A DNA stretch of 64,000 nucleotides from Caulobacter sp. Root343. GTDB lineage: Bacteria; Pseudomonadota; Alphaproteobacteria; Caulobacterales; Caulobacteraceae. The stretch covers positions 140,958 through 204,957 of the forward strand of contig NZ_LMDF01000008.1 of NCBI RefSeq assembly GCF_001425745.1, written 5' to 3'. Numbering within the stretch: the first letter of the stretch is position 1; every line of letters begins with the position of its first letter. The position numbers and the translations under genes were made by a program. Below the pieces are notes generated by a model. That model was not told where the DNA came from. It saw only the letters and a program-made list of their open reading frames with translations, and did not search any database. Positions 9,029-19,257 of the stretch are shown here, piece by piece.

Positions 9029-9153
9029 GACCTCCCCGGCGAACGCCGGGGCCCAGATTCAGCCTAAGCGGTTGGAGTGTTCGCGATCGGGCGGCGGGGC
9101 CAAGCAAGGCTGCTCGTGGGTTCGATCTGGGCCCCGGCGTTCGCCGGGGAGGT
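9029..9153. repeat. Long inverted repeat in the GST-asd spacer
   Basis: Arms of about 30 bp, beginning GACCTCCCCGGCGAACGCCG near 9029 and its reverse complement ending near 9153 (CGTTCGCCGGGGAGGTC), flank roughly 60 bp. Each arm itself contains a small GGCGAACGCC-type palindrome. It looks like a mobile intergenic palindromic element. The rest of 9006-9456 holds no supported gene. Confidence 0.7.
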
Positions 9154-9456
9154 CGGAAGTTGGGGGCGCTGCCCACGGCACATTCTTGCCCCGCCAGACG
9201 TCCCAGCCCGCCCCCGCCGCAACCCCATCCTCCAAACCACCCTTTACGCCGCCCAGCTTCGCCGCTAAGAACCCCGCCGATGCAGTTTCGCGCCACCACG
9301 ATTATTACCCCGAAAACGACCCGCCTCGGCGGGGCGTGGTCGGGTGTGTGCGCGAACTAGCGAGCATCCCACCAGCCCCGCCGATGCGCGGGGCCGGCTC
9401 TCACTTCACGAGATCTGACACGCCCGCGCCTCCGCACTTTCAGGAGACGTAGACCC

Positions 9457-10503
9457 GTGAGCTTCAAGTTTTCCCGAGCCAACCCGCCCCGCGTCGGCGT
9501 CGTCGGCGCCACCGGCCTGGTCGGCGGCATGATGCGCGAGCTGCTGGCCGAGCGGGACTTCCCGCTGGCCGAGCTTCGCCTGTTCGCCTCGGCCCGTTCG
9601 GCCGGGACCAAGGTCGACTTCAAGGGAACGCAGGTCGTGGTCGAGGACGCCTCGACCGCCGACTTCGCCGGCCTGGACATCGTGTTCTTCTCGGCCGGCG
9701 GCGGCACGTCGCTGGAACTGGCCCCGCGCGCGGCGGCGGCCGGGGCGGTGGTGATCGACAACTCGTCGGCCTGGCGCTCGGACCCCGACGTGCCGCTGGT
9801 GGTGGCCGAGGTCAATCCGCACGCCCTGGCCAACATTCCCAAGGGCATCGTCGCCAACCCCAACTGCACCACCATGGCCGCCATGCCGGTGCTGAAGCCC
9901 CTGCACGATCGCGCCGGCCTGAAGCGCCTGACCGTCAGCACCTACCAGGCCGCGTCGGGCGCCGGGGTGGCGGGCATCGACGTGCTGGCCAGCCAGCTTC
10001 GCGCGGGCGGCGCCGGCGACCTGGACGGCCTGGCCCAGTCGCCCGACGCCGCGCCCCTGCCCGCCCCGGTCAAGTGGGCCGTGCCCTTGGCCTACAACGT
10101 CGTGCCGTTGAACTATGTCGTGGTCGAGGACGGCTACACCGAGGAAGAGGTCAAGCTGCGCGACGAGAGCCGCAAGATCCTCGAGATCCCCGGCCTGCCG
10201 GTCTCCGGCACCTGCGTCCGCGTGCCGGTGTTCACCGGTCACTCGCTGTCGATCAACGCCGAGTTCGAGCGCCCGATCTCGGTCGCCGAGGCTGCGGCCC
10301 TGCTGGCCGCCGCGCCGGGCGTGGTGCTGGAGGAGGTCCCCAACCCGCTAGCGGCGACCGGCCAGGATCCGGTGTTCGTCGGCCGGCTGCGGCCTGATCC
10401 GACGGTGGCGCATGGCCTGGCGCTGTTCGTCGTCGGCGACAACCTGCGCAAGGGCGCGGCGCTGAACGCGGTGCAGATCGCCGAGGTGATGCTGGGGGAT
10501 TAG
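9457..10503 (+). CDS. asd: Aspartate-semialdehyde dehydrogenase
   Basis: Reduces aspartyl phosphate to aspartate semialdehyde, the branch point to lysine/diaminopimelate, methionine and threonine. It has 348 aa. The NADP-binding GATGLVGG lies near residue 21, the catalytic cysteine in ANPNCTT near residue 133, and the family stretch STYQAASGAGVAG follows. A PVFTGHSLSINAEF segment carries the His expected in the active site. The start could be GTG at 9457 (MSFKFSRANP), preceded by AGGAGA. It is monocistronic, followed by an intergenic repeat. Confidence 0.95.
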   Translation: MSFKFSRANPPRVGVVGATGLVGGMMRELLAERDFPLAELRLFASARSAGTKVDFKGTQVVVEDASTADFAGLDIVFFSAGGGTSLELAPRAAAAGAVVIDNSSAWRSDPDVPLVVAEVNPHALANIPKGIVANPNCTTMAAMPVLKPLHDRAGLKRLTVSTYQAASGAGVAGIDVLASQLRAGGAGDLDGLAQSPDAAPLPAPVKWAVPLAYNVVPLNYVVVEDGYTEEEVKLRDESRKILEIPGLPVSGTCVRVPVFTGHSLSINAEFERPISVAEAAALLAAAPGVVLEEVPNPLAATGQDPVFVGRLRPDPTVAHGLALFVVGDNLRKGAALNAVQIAEVMLGD

Positions 10504-10518
10504 CGCTCAAAAATCCAT

Positions 10519-10618
10519 GTCATCCCGGCCGCAGCGAAGCGGAGAGCCGGGACCGCCGGAAGCGCCAAGCTTGCCGCGGTCCCGGCTCGGCGCGCTACGC
10601 GCTTGGCCGGGATGACAG
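10519..10618. repeat. Inverted-repeat element after asd
   Basis: Terminal arms TGTCATCCCGGCC and GGCCGGGATGACA enclose two smaller hairpins (GAGCCGGGACCG ... CGGTCCCGGCTC). The whole folds into one roughly 100-nt cloverleaf-like structure. It lies between the convergent stops of asd and the LysR gene. Repeats with TGTCATCCCGG ends are widespread in alphaproteobacterial spacers. Confidence 0.7.
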
Positions 10619-10619
10619 T

Positions 10620-11546
10620 TTATACGGACCGCCCCATCGGCCAGTCCACATCGACCTCCGCCGCCAGGAAGTCGATGAACGCCCGCACTCGGGCCGGCAG
10701 CGGCCCCGCATGTCCCACATAGACGGCGCTGATCGTTTCGACGTCGCCGGAATTGAACGCCTCCAGCACCGGGACCAGCCGACCGGCGGCGATGTCGCCC
10801 GCGATGTGGAACATCGACAGCCGGGTGATCCCCTGCCCCGCCATGGCCAGCCGAGCCGCGCTCTCGCCATCGCCGACCATGGCCCGGCCGTGGGCGGGGT
10901 AGAAGACGCGCTCGCCGCCCAGCTTGAACGGCCACTCGTCGCAATGGCGGGCGAAGTTGAACACCACCAGGTCGTGGGCCGCCAGATCGTCGGGATGCTC
11001 CGGCGTCCCGCGCCGCGCCAGATAGTCGGGCGAGGCGACCAGGGCCATGCGGCTGTCGCCCAGCTTTTTCGCCACCAGCTGCGAGGGCCGCAGCGGCCCG
11101 ACCCGGATGGCCAGCTCTGCTCGCTCGTCCAGGAGGTCGATCACCTGATCGGTCAGGGTGACGTCGACCTGCACCTGCGGGTGCTGCTCCATGAACTTAG
11201 GGACCAGCGGCAGCAGATGGTGCAGGCCGAACGGCACATTGGAATTGATCCGCAACCGCCCGCGCGGCACGGCGCAGGCGCTGACCGCCCGCTCGGCCTC
11301 GTCCAGGTCGGCCAGCACCCGCAAGGCGCGCTCGTGGAAGGTCAGGCCCTCGGCGGTCAGCTGCAGCTTGCGGGTCGAGCGGTTGACCAGCCGCGAGCCC
11401 AGCCGGGCCTCCAGCCGCGCCACCAGCTTGCTGACCGCCGACGGGGTCATCGACAGGGCTCTGGCGGCGGCGGTGAAGCCGCCCTCCTCGACCACCCGGG
11501 CGAAGACCTCCATCTCGCCGGAGCGATTGATGTCCGCGCGCGCCAT
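10620..11546 (-). CDS. LysR-family transcriptional regulator
   Basis: A 308-aa DNA-binding regulator. The N-terminal winged helix (FARVVEEGGFTAAARALSMTPSAVSKLVARLE, given here by its ends) covers residues 14-45. A LysR substrate-binding domain follows from about residue 90 (RGRLRINSNVPFG). It is of the CrgA/DmlR-like subgroup by its GRLRIN start. It is divergent from the MFS transporter, with a 97-bp spacer, so that transporter and the aldo/keto reductase behind it are likely targets. Confidence 0.9.
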   Translation of the reverse strand: MARADINRSGEMEVFARVVEEGGFTAAARALSMTPSAVSKLVARLEARLGSRLVNRSTRKLQLTAEGLTFHERALRVLADLDEAERAVSACAVPRGRLRINSNVPFGLHHLLPLVPKFMEQHPQVQVDVTLTDQVIDLLDERAELAIRVGPLRPSQLVAKKLGDSRMALVASPDYLARRGTPEHPDDLAAHDLVVFNFARHCDEWPFKLGGERVFYPAHGRAMVGDGESAARLAMAGQGITRLSMFHIAGDIAAGRLVPVLEAFNSGDVETISAVYVGHAGPLPARVRAFIDFLAAEVDVDWPMGRSV

Positions 11547-11643
11547 CGTGCCCCCAAGTCACAAGTGAAGTTCCTGAACGCAATCTAATTCATCGAAGGC
11601 CAAGGCGCCATCTGACGGCTCGAACAGAACCACGAGAGCCGCC

Positions 11644-12810
11644 ATGCCCCTCGCCCTCTACGCCCTGACCGTCGGCGCCTTCGGGATCGGCGTCACCGAA
11701 TTCGTGATCATGGGCCTGCTGATCCAGGTCGCCGCCGACCTCCGCGTCTCGATCCCCACCGCCGGCCTGCTGATGACCGGCTACGCCCTGGGCGTGTTCG
11801 TCGGCGCGCCGATCCTCACCATCCTGACCCGCCGCCTGCCGCGCAAGACCACCCTGCTGGTGCTGATGGCGATCTTCACCCTCGGCAATGTCCTGGCCGC
11901 CATCGCCCCGACCTACGGGATCCTGATGGGCGCGCGGCTGGTCACGGCCCTGGCCCACGGCACCTTCTTCGGGGTCGGCTCGCTGGTCGCCGTCTCGCTC
12001 GTGCCACCGGAACGCAAGGCCTCGGCGATCTCGATCATGTTCACCGGCCTGACCCTGGCCACTCTGCTGGGCGTGCCGTTCGGCGCGTGGCTAGGCCTGG
12101 CCTTCGGCTGGCGGGCGGCGTTCTGGGCCGTGGCCGGCGTCGGGGCGGTGGCTTTCGCGGTGCTGGCGGCGCTGGTCCCGCGCGACCGAGAAAAGGTCGA
12201 GCCCGCGCCGCTGCGTGAGGAGTTCGCCGTCCTGGCTCGCCCGCAGGTGCAGCTGGGCCTGGCCATGACCGTGCTCGGCTTTGGCGGGGTGTTCGCGGTC
12301 TTCACCTACATCCAGCCGATCCTCACCGAGCTGGCCGGCTTCTCGAAGGAAGCCGTCTCGCCGATCCTGCTGGTGTTCGGGGCGGGCCTCGTGGCCGGCA
12401 ACCTGGCCGGCGGCCGCTGGGCCGACAAGGGGCTGAACGCGGCCCTGGTCGGGACCCTGGTGCTGCTGACCCTGGTCATGGGCGGCTCGGTCTTGGCCTT
12501 CCACAGCCAGGTCGGGGCCGTGGCCGCCGCCTTCCTGCTGGGCGCGGCCGCCTTCGCCACCGTCGCCCCGCTGCAGATGCGGGTGCTGAGCCAGGCCGGC
12601 GGCGCGGGCCAGGGCCTGGCCTCCAGCCTGAACATCGCCGCCTTCAACCTCGGCAACGCCTTCGGCGCCTGGCTGGGCGGAGCGGTGATCGCCCACGGCC
12701 CGGGCCTGTCGGCCGTGCCGCTGATCGCCGCCGCCGTGCCGCTGTCGGCCTTGGGGTTGGCCGTCCTCAGCCTGAGCCTCGAACGCCGCGCCAGCCTCTC
12801 GACCGCCTGA
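11644..12810 (+). CDS. Major facilitator superfamily efflux transporter (AraJ-like)
   Basis: A 388-aa inner-membrane protein with about 12 hydrophobic segments, of the sugar-efflux/drug-efflux DHA1 type. The N-terminus ALYALTVGAFGIGVTEFVIMGLL matches the AraJ/YdhP group (GAFGIGVTEFVIMG), and the loop GVFVGAPILTILTRRLPRK is the MFS motif A position. The C-terminal half repeats the layout (RWADKG near residue 260). The substrate is unknown. The divergent LysR gene probably controls it, and a 23-bp gap to the aldo/keto reductase suggests an operon. Confidence 0.88.
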   Translation: MPLALYALTVGAFGIGVTEFVIMGLLIQVAADLRVSIPTAGLLMTGYALGVFVGAPILTILTRRLPRKTTLLVLMAIFTLGNVLAAIAPTYGILMGARLVTALAHGTFFGVGSLVAVSLVPPERKASAISIMFTGLTLATLLGVPFGAWLGLAFGWRAAFWAVAGVGAVAFAVLAALVPRDREKVEPAPLREEFAVLARPQVQLGLAMTVLGFGGVFAVFTYIQPILTELAGFSKEAVSPILLVFGAGLVAGNLAGGRWADKGLNAALVGTLVLLTLVMGGSVLAFHSQVGAVAAAFLLGAAAFATVAPLQMRVLSQAGGAGQGLASSLNIAAFNLGNAFGAWLGGAVIAHGPGLSAVPLIAAAVPLSALGLAVLSLSLERRASLSTA

Positions 12811-12833
12811 TCCCTTTCTCCGGGAGATTTCCG

Positions 12834-13868
<1,035 letters not shown>

Positions 13869-13913
13869 CGTCGGGCATGGGCCGGCGCGAGCCTTGCTGC
13901 TAAGCACCGCCCC

Positions 13914-14684
13914 ATGCTGACCGATCCGTTCTTCTACGCCGTGGCCATTCCGGCCGTGATCCTGCTGGGCCTGGCCAAGGGCGGGTTCGCCGGGATCGGG
14001 GTGGTGGCGGTGCCGTTGATGGCCCTGGCCGTGTCGCCGGTGATGGCGGCCTCGATCACCCTGCCGATCCTGCTGGTCCAGGACGTGGTCAGCGTCTGGT
14101 CGTTCCGGAAGAGCTGGGACAAGGGCCTGCTGATCCTGATGCTGCCGGCGGCGGCGGTGGGGATCTTCCTGGGCTGGGCCCTGGCGGCCTTCGTCAAGGA
14201 GGCGGCGGTCGAGCTGGCCGTGGGCGCGATCTCGGTGGTCTTCGCCCTGCAGCGCCTGTGGGCCGAGCGCGCGGTCAAGGCGGCCGCGCAGGTCGAAGCC
14301 ACGCCGGGGCGACCCTGGCTGGGCGCCCTGTGCGGCGCGGCGGCCGGCTTCACCAGCCAGATCGCCCACGCCGGCGGCCCACCGTTCCAGATCTACGTCC
14401 TCCCCCGTCGCCTGGCGCGGGATACGTTCATCGGCACCAGCGCCATCTTCTTCGCGGTCGTGAACTGGATGAAGGTGCCGGCCTATGTCGCCCTGGGCCA
14501 GTTCACGCCCAAGGTGCTGGCCACCGCCGGCGTCCTGCTGCCCCTGGCGATCGCCTCGACCTGGGCCGGCGTCTGGCTGGTGCGCCGCGTACCGGCCGAG
14601 GGCTTCTACAAGGTCATCTACGTGCTGCTGGTCGCCGTCGGCGGCAAGCTGGTGTTCGACGGCGCGCGAGGTCTGTTCTTTTAG
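13914..14684 (+). CDS. TauE/SafE-family membrane permease
   Basis: A 256-aa protein with eight or so hydrophobic helices in two repeats. Family marks are LAKGGFAGIG near residue 20 and the second-repeat equivalent GFTSQIAHAGGPPFQIYVLPR near residue 150 (given in two parts: GFTSQIAHAGG, PPFQIYVL). The family exports sulfite, sulfoacetate or related organosulfur anions, though the substrate here is not known. The ATG at 13914 sits in a tight spacer after the aldo/keto reductase. Confidence 0.87.
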   Translation: MLTDPFFYAVAIPAVILLGLAKGGFAGIGVVAVPLMALAVSPVMAASITLPILLVQDVVSVWSFRKSWDKGLLILMLPAAAVGIFLGWALAAFVKEAAVELAVGAISVVFALQRLWAERAVKAAAQVEATPGRPWLGALCGAAAGFTSQIAHAGGPPFQIYVLPRRLARDTFIGTSAIFFAVVNWMKVPAYVALGQFTPKVLATAGVLLPLAIASTWAGVWLVRRVPAEGFYKVIYVLLVAVGGKLVFDGARGLFF

Positions 14685-14819
14685 GCGGCGAGGCCTCCAG
14701 GAAGTCGTTTTCTGCCCCATCGTGTCGCCAACGCCCTTTCGCGGCCACGATGATCGCCGTTTATATGTCACGGAACCGTCCTACGGTTCGGACGTAGTTG
14801 CCATACGAATGGGCGGGCC

Positions 14820-15530
14820 ATGACTGCGAGCTCCACCACCGACATCGTCGTCGCTCCGACCTCAGAGGACGCGACGCCAGAGGTCGCCACGCACTATCCC
14901 ACGCCAGCCGCCAAGTGCGCCGATCTGGTGGTGCATCTGGCCGGCCTGGCCTGCGCCCTGCTGGGCGGCGGGATCCTGCTGGGCCTGGCCTTCGGCATGG
15001 GCGACCTCAAGCAGGTGGCGGCGGTCAGCGTCTATACCGTGGGCCTGATCCTGATGCTGTCGCTGTCGACGGCCTACAACTTCGCCAAGGCCCGCTGGCG
15101 GCCGCTGCTGCGCCGCTTCGACCACGCCGGCATCTTCGTGATGATCGCCGCGTCCTACACCCCCTTCACCACCCAGAACCTGCACGGCTGGTGGGCGATC
15201 GGCATGACCACGGCGGTCTGGACGGTGGCCGGGATCGGTGTGGCGGCCAAGCTGTTCCTGCCCGGCCTGGACAAGCGCTTCTGGGTCGGCCTGTACCTGG
15301 CACTCGGTTGGCTGGTGCTGGTCGCCATCAAGCCGATGATCGACGGCCTGTCCTGGGTGGCCCTGCTGCTCTTGGCCATCGGCGGCCTGGTCTATTCCAC
15401 CGGAACCATCTTCTACCTGATGCGTCGCCTGAAGTTCCGCCGCGCCATCTGGCACGGCCATGTCATCGGCGGCGCCGGCCTGCACTACGCGGCCGTGCTG
15501 GTGGGCGTGGTGCTGGCCGGCGCCCGATAG
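14820..15530 (+). CDS. Hemolysin III family (PAQR-like) membrane protein
   Basis: A 236-aa protein with seven hydrophobic helices after a 35-residue cytosolic lead. Conserved family positions are visible: the FDHAGIFVMIAASYTPF motif (residues 99-115) and IWHGHVIGGAGLHY near the C-terminus, whose Asp and His residues form the presumed zinc hydrolase site. The family includes bacterial YqfA/TrhA and eukaryotic progestin/adipoQ receptors; the bacterial role appears linked to membrane lipid homeostasis. It lies 22 bp before a patatin phospholipase gene. Confidence 0.9.
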   Translation: MTASSTTDIVVAPTSEDATPEVATHYPTPAAKCADLVVHLAGLACALLGGGILLGLAFGMGDLKQVAAVSVYTVGLILMLSLSTAYNFAKARWRPLLRRFDHAGIFVMIAASYTPFTTQNLHGWWAIGMTTAVWTVAGIGVAAKLFLPGLDKRFWVGLYLALGWLVLVAIKPMIDGLSWVALLLLAIGGLVYSTGTIFYLMRRLKFRRAIWHGHVIGGAGLHYAAVLVGVVLAGAR

Positions 15531-15552
15531 TCAGTGGATTTGGAGACGGTCG

Positions 15553-16815
15553 TTGGACAGGGATCCCACCGGGAAGATCAACCTTCAGGGCTTCTTCAAG
15601 GACTGGAAAACCAATGATCCGCTGCGCGGCAAGCGATTGCCGACGCCGCCGTCCGATCGCCAGGTCCAGGCCTCGGGCTTTCCCGGCGTTCGACTGACCG
15701 TCGACCAGGCCGACGACGCCCTGCGCCAGGCCGCCGACCGCCTGGCGCCGCTGCGCTCGCTGATCGGCCGCGACGAGTTCAACATCCTGGCCCTCTCCGG
15801 CGGCGCGGCTGGCGGCGCCTATGGCGCGGGCGTGCTGGCGGGCCTGTCCAAGTCCGGACGCCGACCCGACTTCGCCATCGTCACCGGGGTCAGCACCGGG
15901 GCCCTGAGCGCGCCGATGGCCTTCCTAGGCTCGGCCTGGGACGACCGGCTGACCGACGCCTATGTCGGCGGCCACGCCACCGAGCTGCTCAGCCTGCGCC
16001 GCCTGGCGCCCGCCCTGGGCCCCAGCATCTTCAAGGGCGAGTCGCTGGACGCCCTGGTCGAGACCTTCGTCGACCAGGAGATGGTCGAGGCCGTCGCCGT
16101 CGAGCACGCCAAGGGCCGCCGCCTGCTGATCGCCACCACCAATCTCGACAGCCAGCGCGCCGTGGTCTGGGACCTGGGCGAGATCGCCACCCATGGCGGC
16201 GACGAAGCCTTGAAGCTGTTCCGCACCCTGCTGGTGGCCTCCGCCTCGGTGCCGGGCATCTTTCCGCCCAAGCTGATCGACGTCCAGGCCAACGACCAGG
16301 CCTATCAGGAGATGCACGTCGACGGCGGCGTGGCCGCGCCGCTGTTCCTGATGCCCGACGCCCTGCTGCACTGGCGCAACCTCGGGCCCCGCTTCCGGCG
16401 CGGCCGTGTGCACGTGATCGTCAACACGGTGCTGGATCCCTCGACCCAGTCGACGCCGCCGGGCGTGGCCTCGATCATGAGCCGCAGCTTCGACACCATG
16501 CTGCGGTTCTCCTATCGACAAGCCTTGAGCCTGGCCGCCGGCTTCTGCTCGCGCCACAACCTGCCGCTCAGCGTGGCCTCGATCCCCAACGCCTTCGAGG
16601 GCATGAACCTGCTGAAGTTCGAGACCGACCTGATGCGCCGGATCTACGACGCCGGCTTCGAGCAGGCGGTCGAGGGCTCGGTCTGGACCAGCGCGGTCGA
16701 GGAACAGAGCCTGTGGCGCGGCCTGTTCAAGAAGCCGCTATCGGCCTCGTCGACTGTGGGGACGGGCGTGATGATCCGCGAGGAACCGAACCTCGAGGCG
16801 CCGCTGGAGCCTTGA
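15553..16815 (+). CDS. Patatin-like phospholipase
   Basis: A serine lipid acyl hydrolase of about 420 aa. Three signatures are complete: the oxyanion loop GGAAGGAYGAGVL near residue 80, the nucleophile elbow GVSTG near residue 112, and DGG (VDGGVAAPLFL) for the catalytic Asp. No signal peptide is seen. The start is taken as TTG at 15553 (preceded by GGAGACGG), because the longer frame runs back through the hemolysin III gene. Close spacing to that gene suggests a membrane-lipid operon. Confidence 0.88.
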   Translation: MDRDPTGKINLQGFFKDWKTNDPLRGKRLPTPPSDRQVQASGFPGVRLTVDQADDALRQAADRLAPLRSLIGRDEFNILALSGGAAGGAYGAGVLAGLSKSGRRPDFAIVTGVSTGALSAPMAFLGSAWDDRLTDAYVGGHATELLSLRRLAPALGPSIFKGESLDALVETFVDQEMVEAVAVEHAKGRRLLIATTNLDSQRAVVWDLGEIATHGGDEALKLFRTLLVASASVPGIFPPKLIDVQANDQAYQEMHVDGGVAAPLFLMPDALLHWRNLGPRFRRGRVHVIVNTVLDPSTQSTPPGVASIMSRSFDTMLRFSYRQALSLAAGFCSRHNLPLSVASIPNAFEGMNLLKFETDLMRRIYDAGFEQAVEGSVWTSAVEEQSLWRGLFKKPLSASSTVGTGVMIREEPNLEAPLEP

Positions 16816-16949
16816 ACCGGCCCGTCGGCGGGTCTTCGCCGTGGTGAACGCGCCGAGCCCGGAACAAGCTTAGCCGCCGATCGTTCTAGCCAAGATTCAC
16901 ACCGATCGCCTATGCGCCAAGCGCCTTGGGCGTTTTGAAAGCTTGGCTG

Positions 16950-17627
16950 ATGGCCGACCTGTTTCGACGCCGTTTCCTCGACCTGCTTTGCTCCATTTAC
17001 ATCTACAACGAGCATCGCGGCTACACGGCCATCGATCGCATGCTGAAGGCGATCCGATCGAGCTGGCCGGACGATCACGCCCTGATCGCCCTGGTCGAGA
17101 AACACCGCGCGGACGAGCACAAGCACTACCTGATGTTTCGTCGCTGGTTCGAGCGACGCGGCGACATGCCGTTCGACCTCGATCGCGCCTGCGGTCATAT
17201 CGACCGGTTCGTCGAGATCGCGTTCGGATCGCCGATCGACGACCTCGCCCCCTCGCTGATCGGTCGCGACGATCTCTTCGAGCGCCTATGCCGGGTCATT
17301 TCCCTGACCGAGAAACGGGGCTACCGGCAGGTCGAGGTCCTGCTGCGCAACCGGACCGTTCTCGCCGACAGCATGCTGACCAAGATCTTCCGCGTCATCG
17401 AGCAGGACGAACCCAGCCATTGGGCTCCCTATGACGGCTGGCTGATCGACCATGGGCGACGGCAAGCCAACTGGCGCGAGCGCGCTATCGACAGCTTCGT
17501 CCACGGCGAGTTGCTGGCCCTGAAGCTGCCGGTCCTGTTCCTGTCGCCGGCCCTTTCGCGTCGGACCACGTGGCCGGACGCGCACGACGAGGCGCAAGGG
17601 CCCGAACCCGCGCGGGCGGCCGCCTGA
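16950..17627 (+). CDS. Ferritin-like di-iron protein of unknown function
   Basis: A 225-aa protein without recognisable product name but with the full ligand set of a four-helix di-iron carboxylate protein. Counting from the ATG at 16950, E21 lies in helix A, E56xxH59 (DEHKH) in helix B, E121 (SLTEKRGY) in helix C and E154xxH157 (DEPSH) in helix D. The repeated E-x-R-GY context (EHRGY, EKRGY) indicates an internal duplication. Ferroxidase, oxygenase or fatty-acid-type chemistry are all possible. It is transcribed alone after the patatin gene. Confidence 0.7.
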   Translation: MADLFRRRFLDLLCSIYIYNEHRGYTAIDRMLKAIRSSWPDDHALIALVEKHRADEHKHYLMFRRWFERRGDMPFDLDRACGHIDRFVEIAFGSPIDDLAPSLIGRDDLFERLCRVISLTEKRGYRQVEVLLRNRTVLADSMLTKIFRVIEQDEPSHWAPYDGWLIDHGRRQANWRERAIDSFVHGELLALKLPVLFLSPALSRRTTWPDAHDEAQGPEPARAAA

Positions 17628-17647
17628 GCGCGGCGGCCTGGCGGGCG

Positions 17648-17986
17648 CTAGGCCTTCTTCAGATGCCGCGCGCGCAGCTTGTCGACGTTCGGCGGATCGG
17701 CGCGGAAATCCGAGGCCAGGCCCAGGCGGGCGTTGCACGACGGGCAGCGGACCGAGTCCTCGTCGGCCAGATCGGCCGGCGGGTCGAAGCGCGTGCCGCA
17801 CGGCTTGCACTTCCAGTCGCCCACGGCCGGAGGCGGCGGCGGTGGAGGCGGGGGCGCGGCGTGAGGCGTGAACACGGTGCGCCCGGCGGGTTTGACCATG
17901 CGCTCGAGCGGCGGCGGGCCACCAGGGGCGGCGACGCCGCTCTTGAGGCTCAGGGTCTTGCGGCGCGGGGGCTCGCTCTCGCTCAT
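17648..17986 (-). CDS. Small proline-rich zinc-ribbon protein
   Basis: A 112-aa protein with a basic N-terminus, a run of nine prolines (residues 45-53) and then a CxxC ... CxxC ribbon (CKPCGTRFD and CPSCNARLG) that should bind one zinc. It ends in a charged helix (DKLRARHLKK). I do not recognise the family. The function could be nucleic-acid or protein binding. It converges on the ferritin-like gene. Confidence 0.65.
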   Translation of the reverse strand: MSESEPPRRKTLSLKSGVAAPGGPPPLERMVKPAGRTVFTPHAAPPPPPPPPPAVGDWKCKPCGTRFDPPADLADEDSVRCPSCNARLGLASDFRADPPNVDKLRARHLKKA

Positions 17987-18068
17987 GACATCGCTGGCGG
18001 CTGTGGATGGAAACCGGCTAGCTGCATGAAAGCGGCCGGAAACACAAGCTCAATAGGGTGAAATGGCC

Positions 18069-19070
18069 CTACCAGTGCGGCTTCAGGCTGAACGACAGGG
18101 CCACGACGTCGTCCTTCTGGGTGGCGAGGCCCATGATGCCCTCCTTGGCCCGGATCTCGCGGTGGATGTAGCCCAGCGAAGCCTGCATCGGGCCGCGCCG
18201 CCAGGCCACGCCGGCCTGGCTGTCGCCGATCAGACGGCTGGTGACGTCCTGCGAGAGGCCCGCGCGGGTCCAGTCGCCGTTCTGGCCACGCAGCATGTTC
18301 AGGCCCACGGCCCGGCCGCTGGCGGCGGCGAAGATGTACCAGCGCCCGCGGTCGCCGAAGGCCTCGTCGCCTTCGCGCACGCCCAGGGCGTCGTTCACCC
18401 GGTCGCCCATGTTCTTCTTCTTGCCCAGGCGCACGGTGGCGCCGGCCTCGGCCGAACCGCCGGCTCCGCCGAAACCCACGCCGGCGTGCGGCGTGACGTC
18501 GAGGGCGAAGGTGCGGCCCTTCAGCGACACGGCCGCGGGCCAGCCCCGGGTCACGGTGACGTCGACGTCCTGCAGCTCGTAGGCGTCGGCGTCCGGGCGG
18601 ACCAGGGTCAGGGGCGCGACGGCGGCGGTCTTGGCGACCCCGGCCATGGTGACGCGGACGGAGTCGATCGGACCGCCGGCCTGCGCCTGGCGGGTGAAGG
18701 CGTTCGAGCGCCAGGTCACCGGCCCGGCCCCGTCGTAATAGCGGTCGGTGTCGAGGATGCGGACGTCGCCGCCCGCGGCGGCGGCGGATGATACGGCGAA
18801 GCCGCCCTGCAGCTCGCCCTCGGCTCCGTCGACATCGCGGGCCGTGAAGCCGGTGGCGCTGGACGAGAGGTCCAGCGGACGGGCTGTCTCGGACTTAACC
18901 TTGAAGGAAATCTGGGCCGGGGCCTTGTCGGCTGTCGGGGCGGCCCTATCTGTCGCCTTGACGCTCTTGCCGACCTTCTGGGCCGCGCAGGCCGAGGTCG
19001 CATGCCCGGCGACCACGGCCACCAGCACGGCCATAAGGCAGAAGACGGTTCGCTCCCCAGCGGTCCGCAT
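18069..19070 (-). CDS. Putative LpxR-like outer-membrane protein
   Basis: A protein of about 333 aa with a signal peptide (residues 1-29, ending ATSACAA). The C-terminal half has alternating beta-barrel strands, GRWYIFAAASGRAVGLNML, GVAWRRGPMQASLGY and a final strand ending VALSFSLKPHW, typical of a barrel protein with a terminal aromatic. The pattern resembles the LpxR/DUF2219 lipid A 3'-O-deacylase family, but catalytic residues cannot be confirmed by eye. The ATG at 19070 is chosen because the longer frame has no signal peptide at its front. Confidence 0.5.
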   Translation of the reverse strand: MRTAGERTVFCLMAVLVAVVAGHATSACAAQKVGKSVKATDRAAPTADKAPAQISFKVKSETARPLDLSSSATGFTARDVDGAEGELQGGFAVSSAAAAGGDVRILDTDRYYDGAGPVTWRSNAFTRQAQAGGPIDSVRVTMAGVAKTAAVAPLTLVRPDADAYELQDVDVTVTRGWPAAVSLKGRTFALDVTPHAGVGFGGAGGSAEAGATVRLGKKKNMGDRVNDALGVREGDEAFGDRGRWYIFAAASGRAVGLNMLRGQNGDWTRAGLSQDVTSRLIGDSQAGVAWRRGPMQASLGYIHREIRAKEGIMGLATQKDDVVALSFSLKPHW

Positions 19071-19187
19071 CGCGGATTCCCCAATCCAATGGAGGTCCAG
19101 CCTACGCCCTTCGCGCCGACTGTCTACGGCGACGAATGCGCACATGGTGAACCGCCGGAAACCTTGACGGTTCCTCCGCGAACGCGA

Positions 19188-19217
19188 AACGGCGGCGTGA
19201 TCGCTCACGCCGCCGTT
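19188..19217 (-). terminator. Hairpin between nrdA and the LpxR-like gene
   Basis: A perfect 13-bp stem, AACGGCGGCGTGA at 19188-19200, with a TCGC loop and its complement at 19205-19217. It lies 41 bp after the nrdA stop. The T-tract is weak on both strands, so it may only stabilise or attenuate. Confidence 0.5.
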
Positions 19218-19257
19218 CGTTTGTCACCGACTTGCCGGGATTATGGGCAGGCCAATC

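Noticed and set aside
10519..10618. Idea that this repeat encodes a tRNA
   Set aside because: The cloverleaf-like shape has no T-loop GTTCGA, no anticodon stem of right size and no CCA end.
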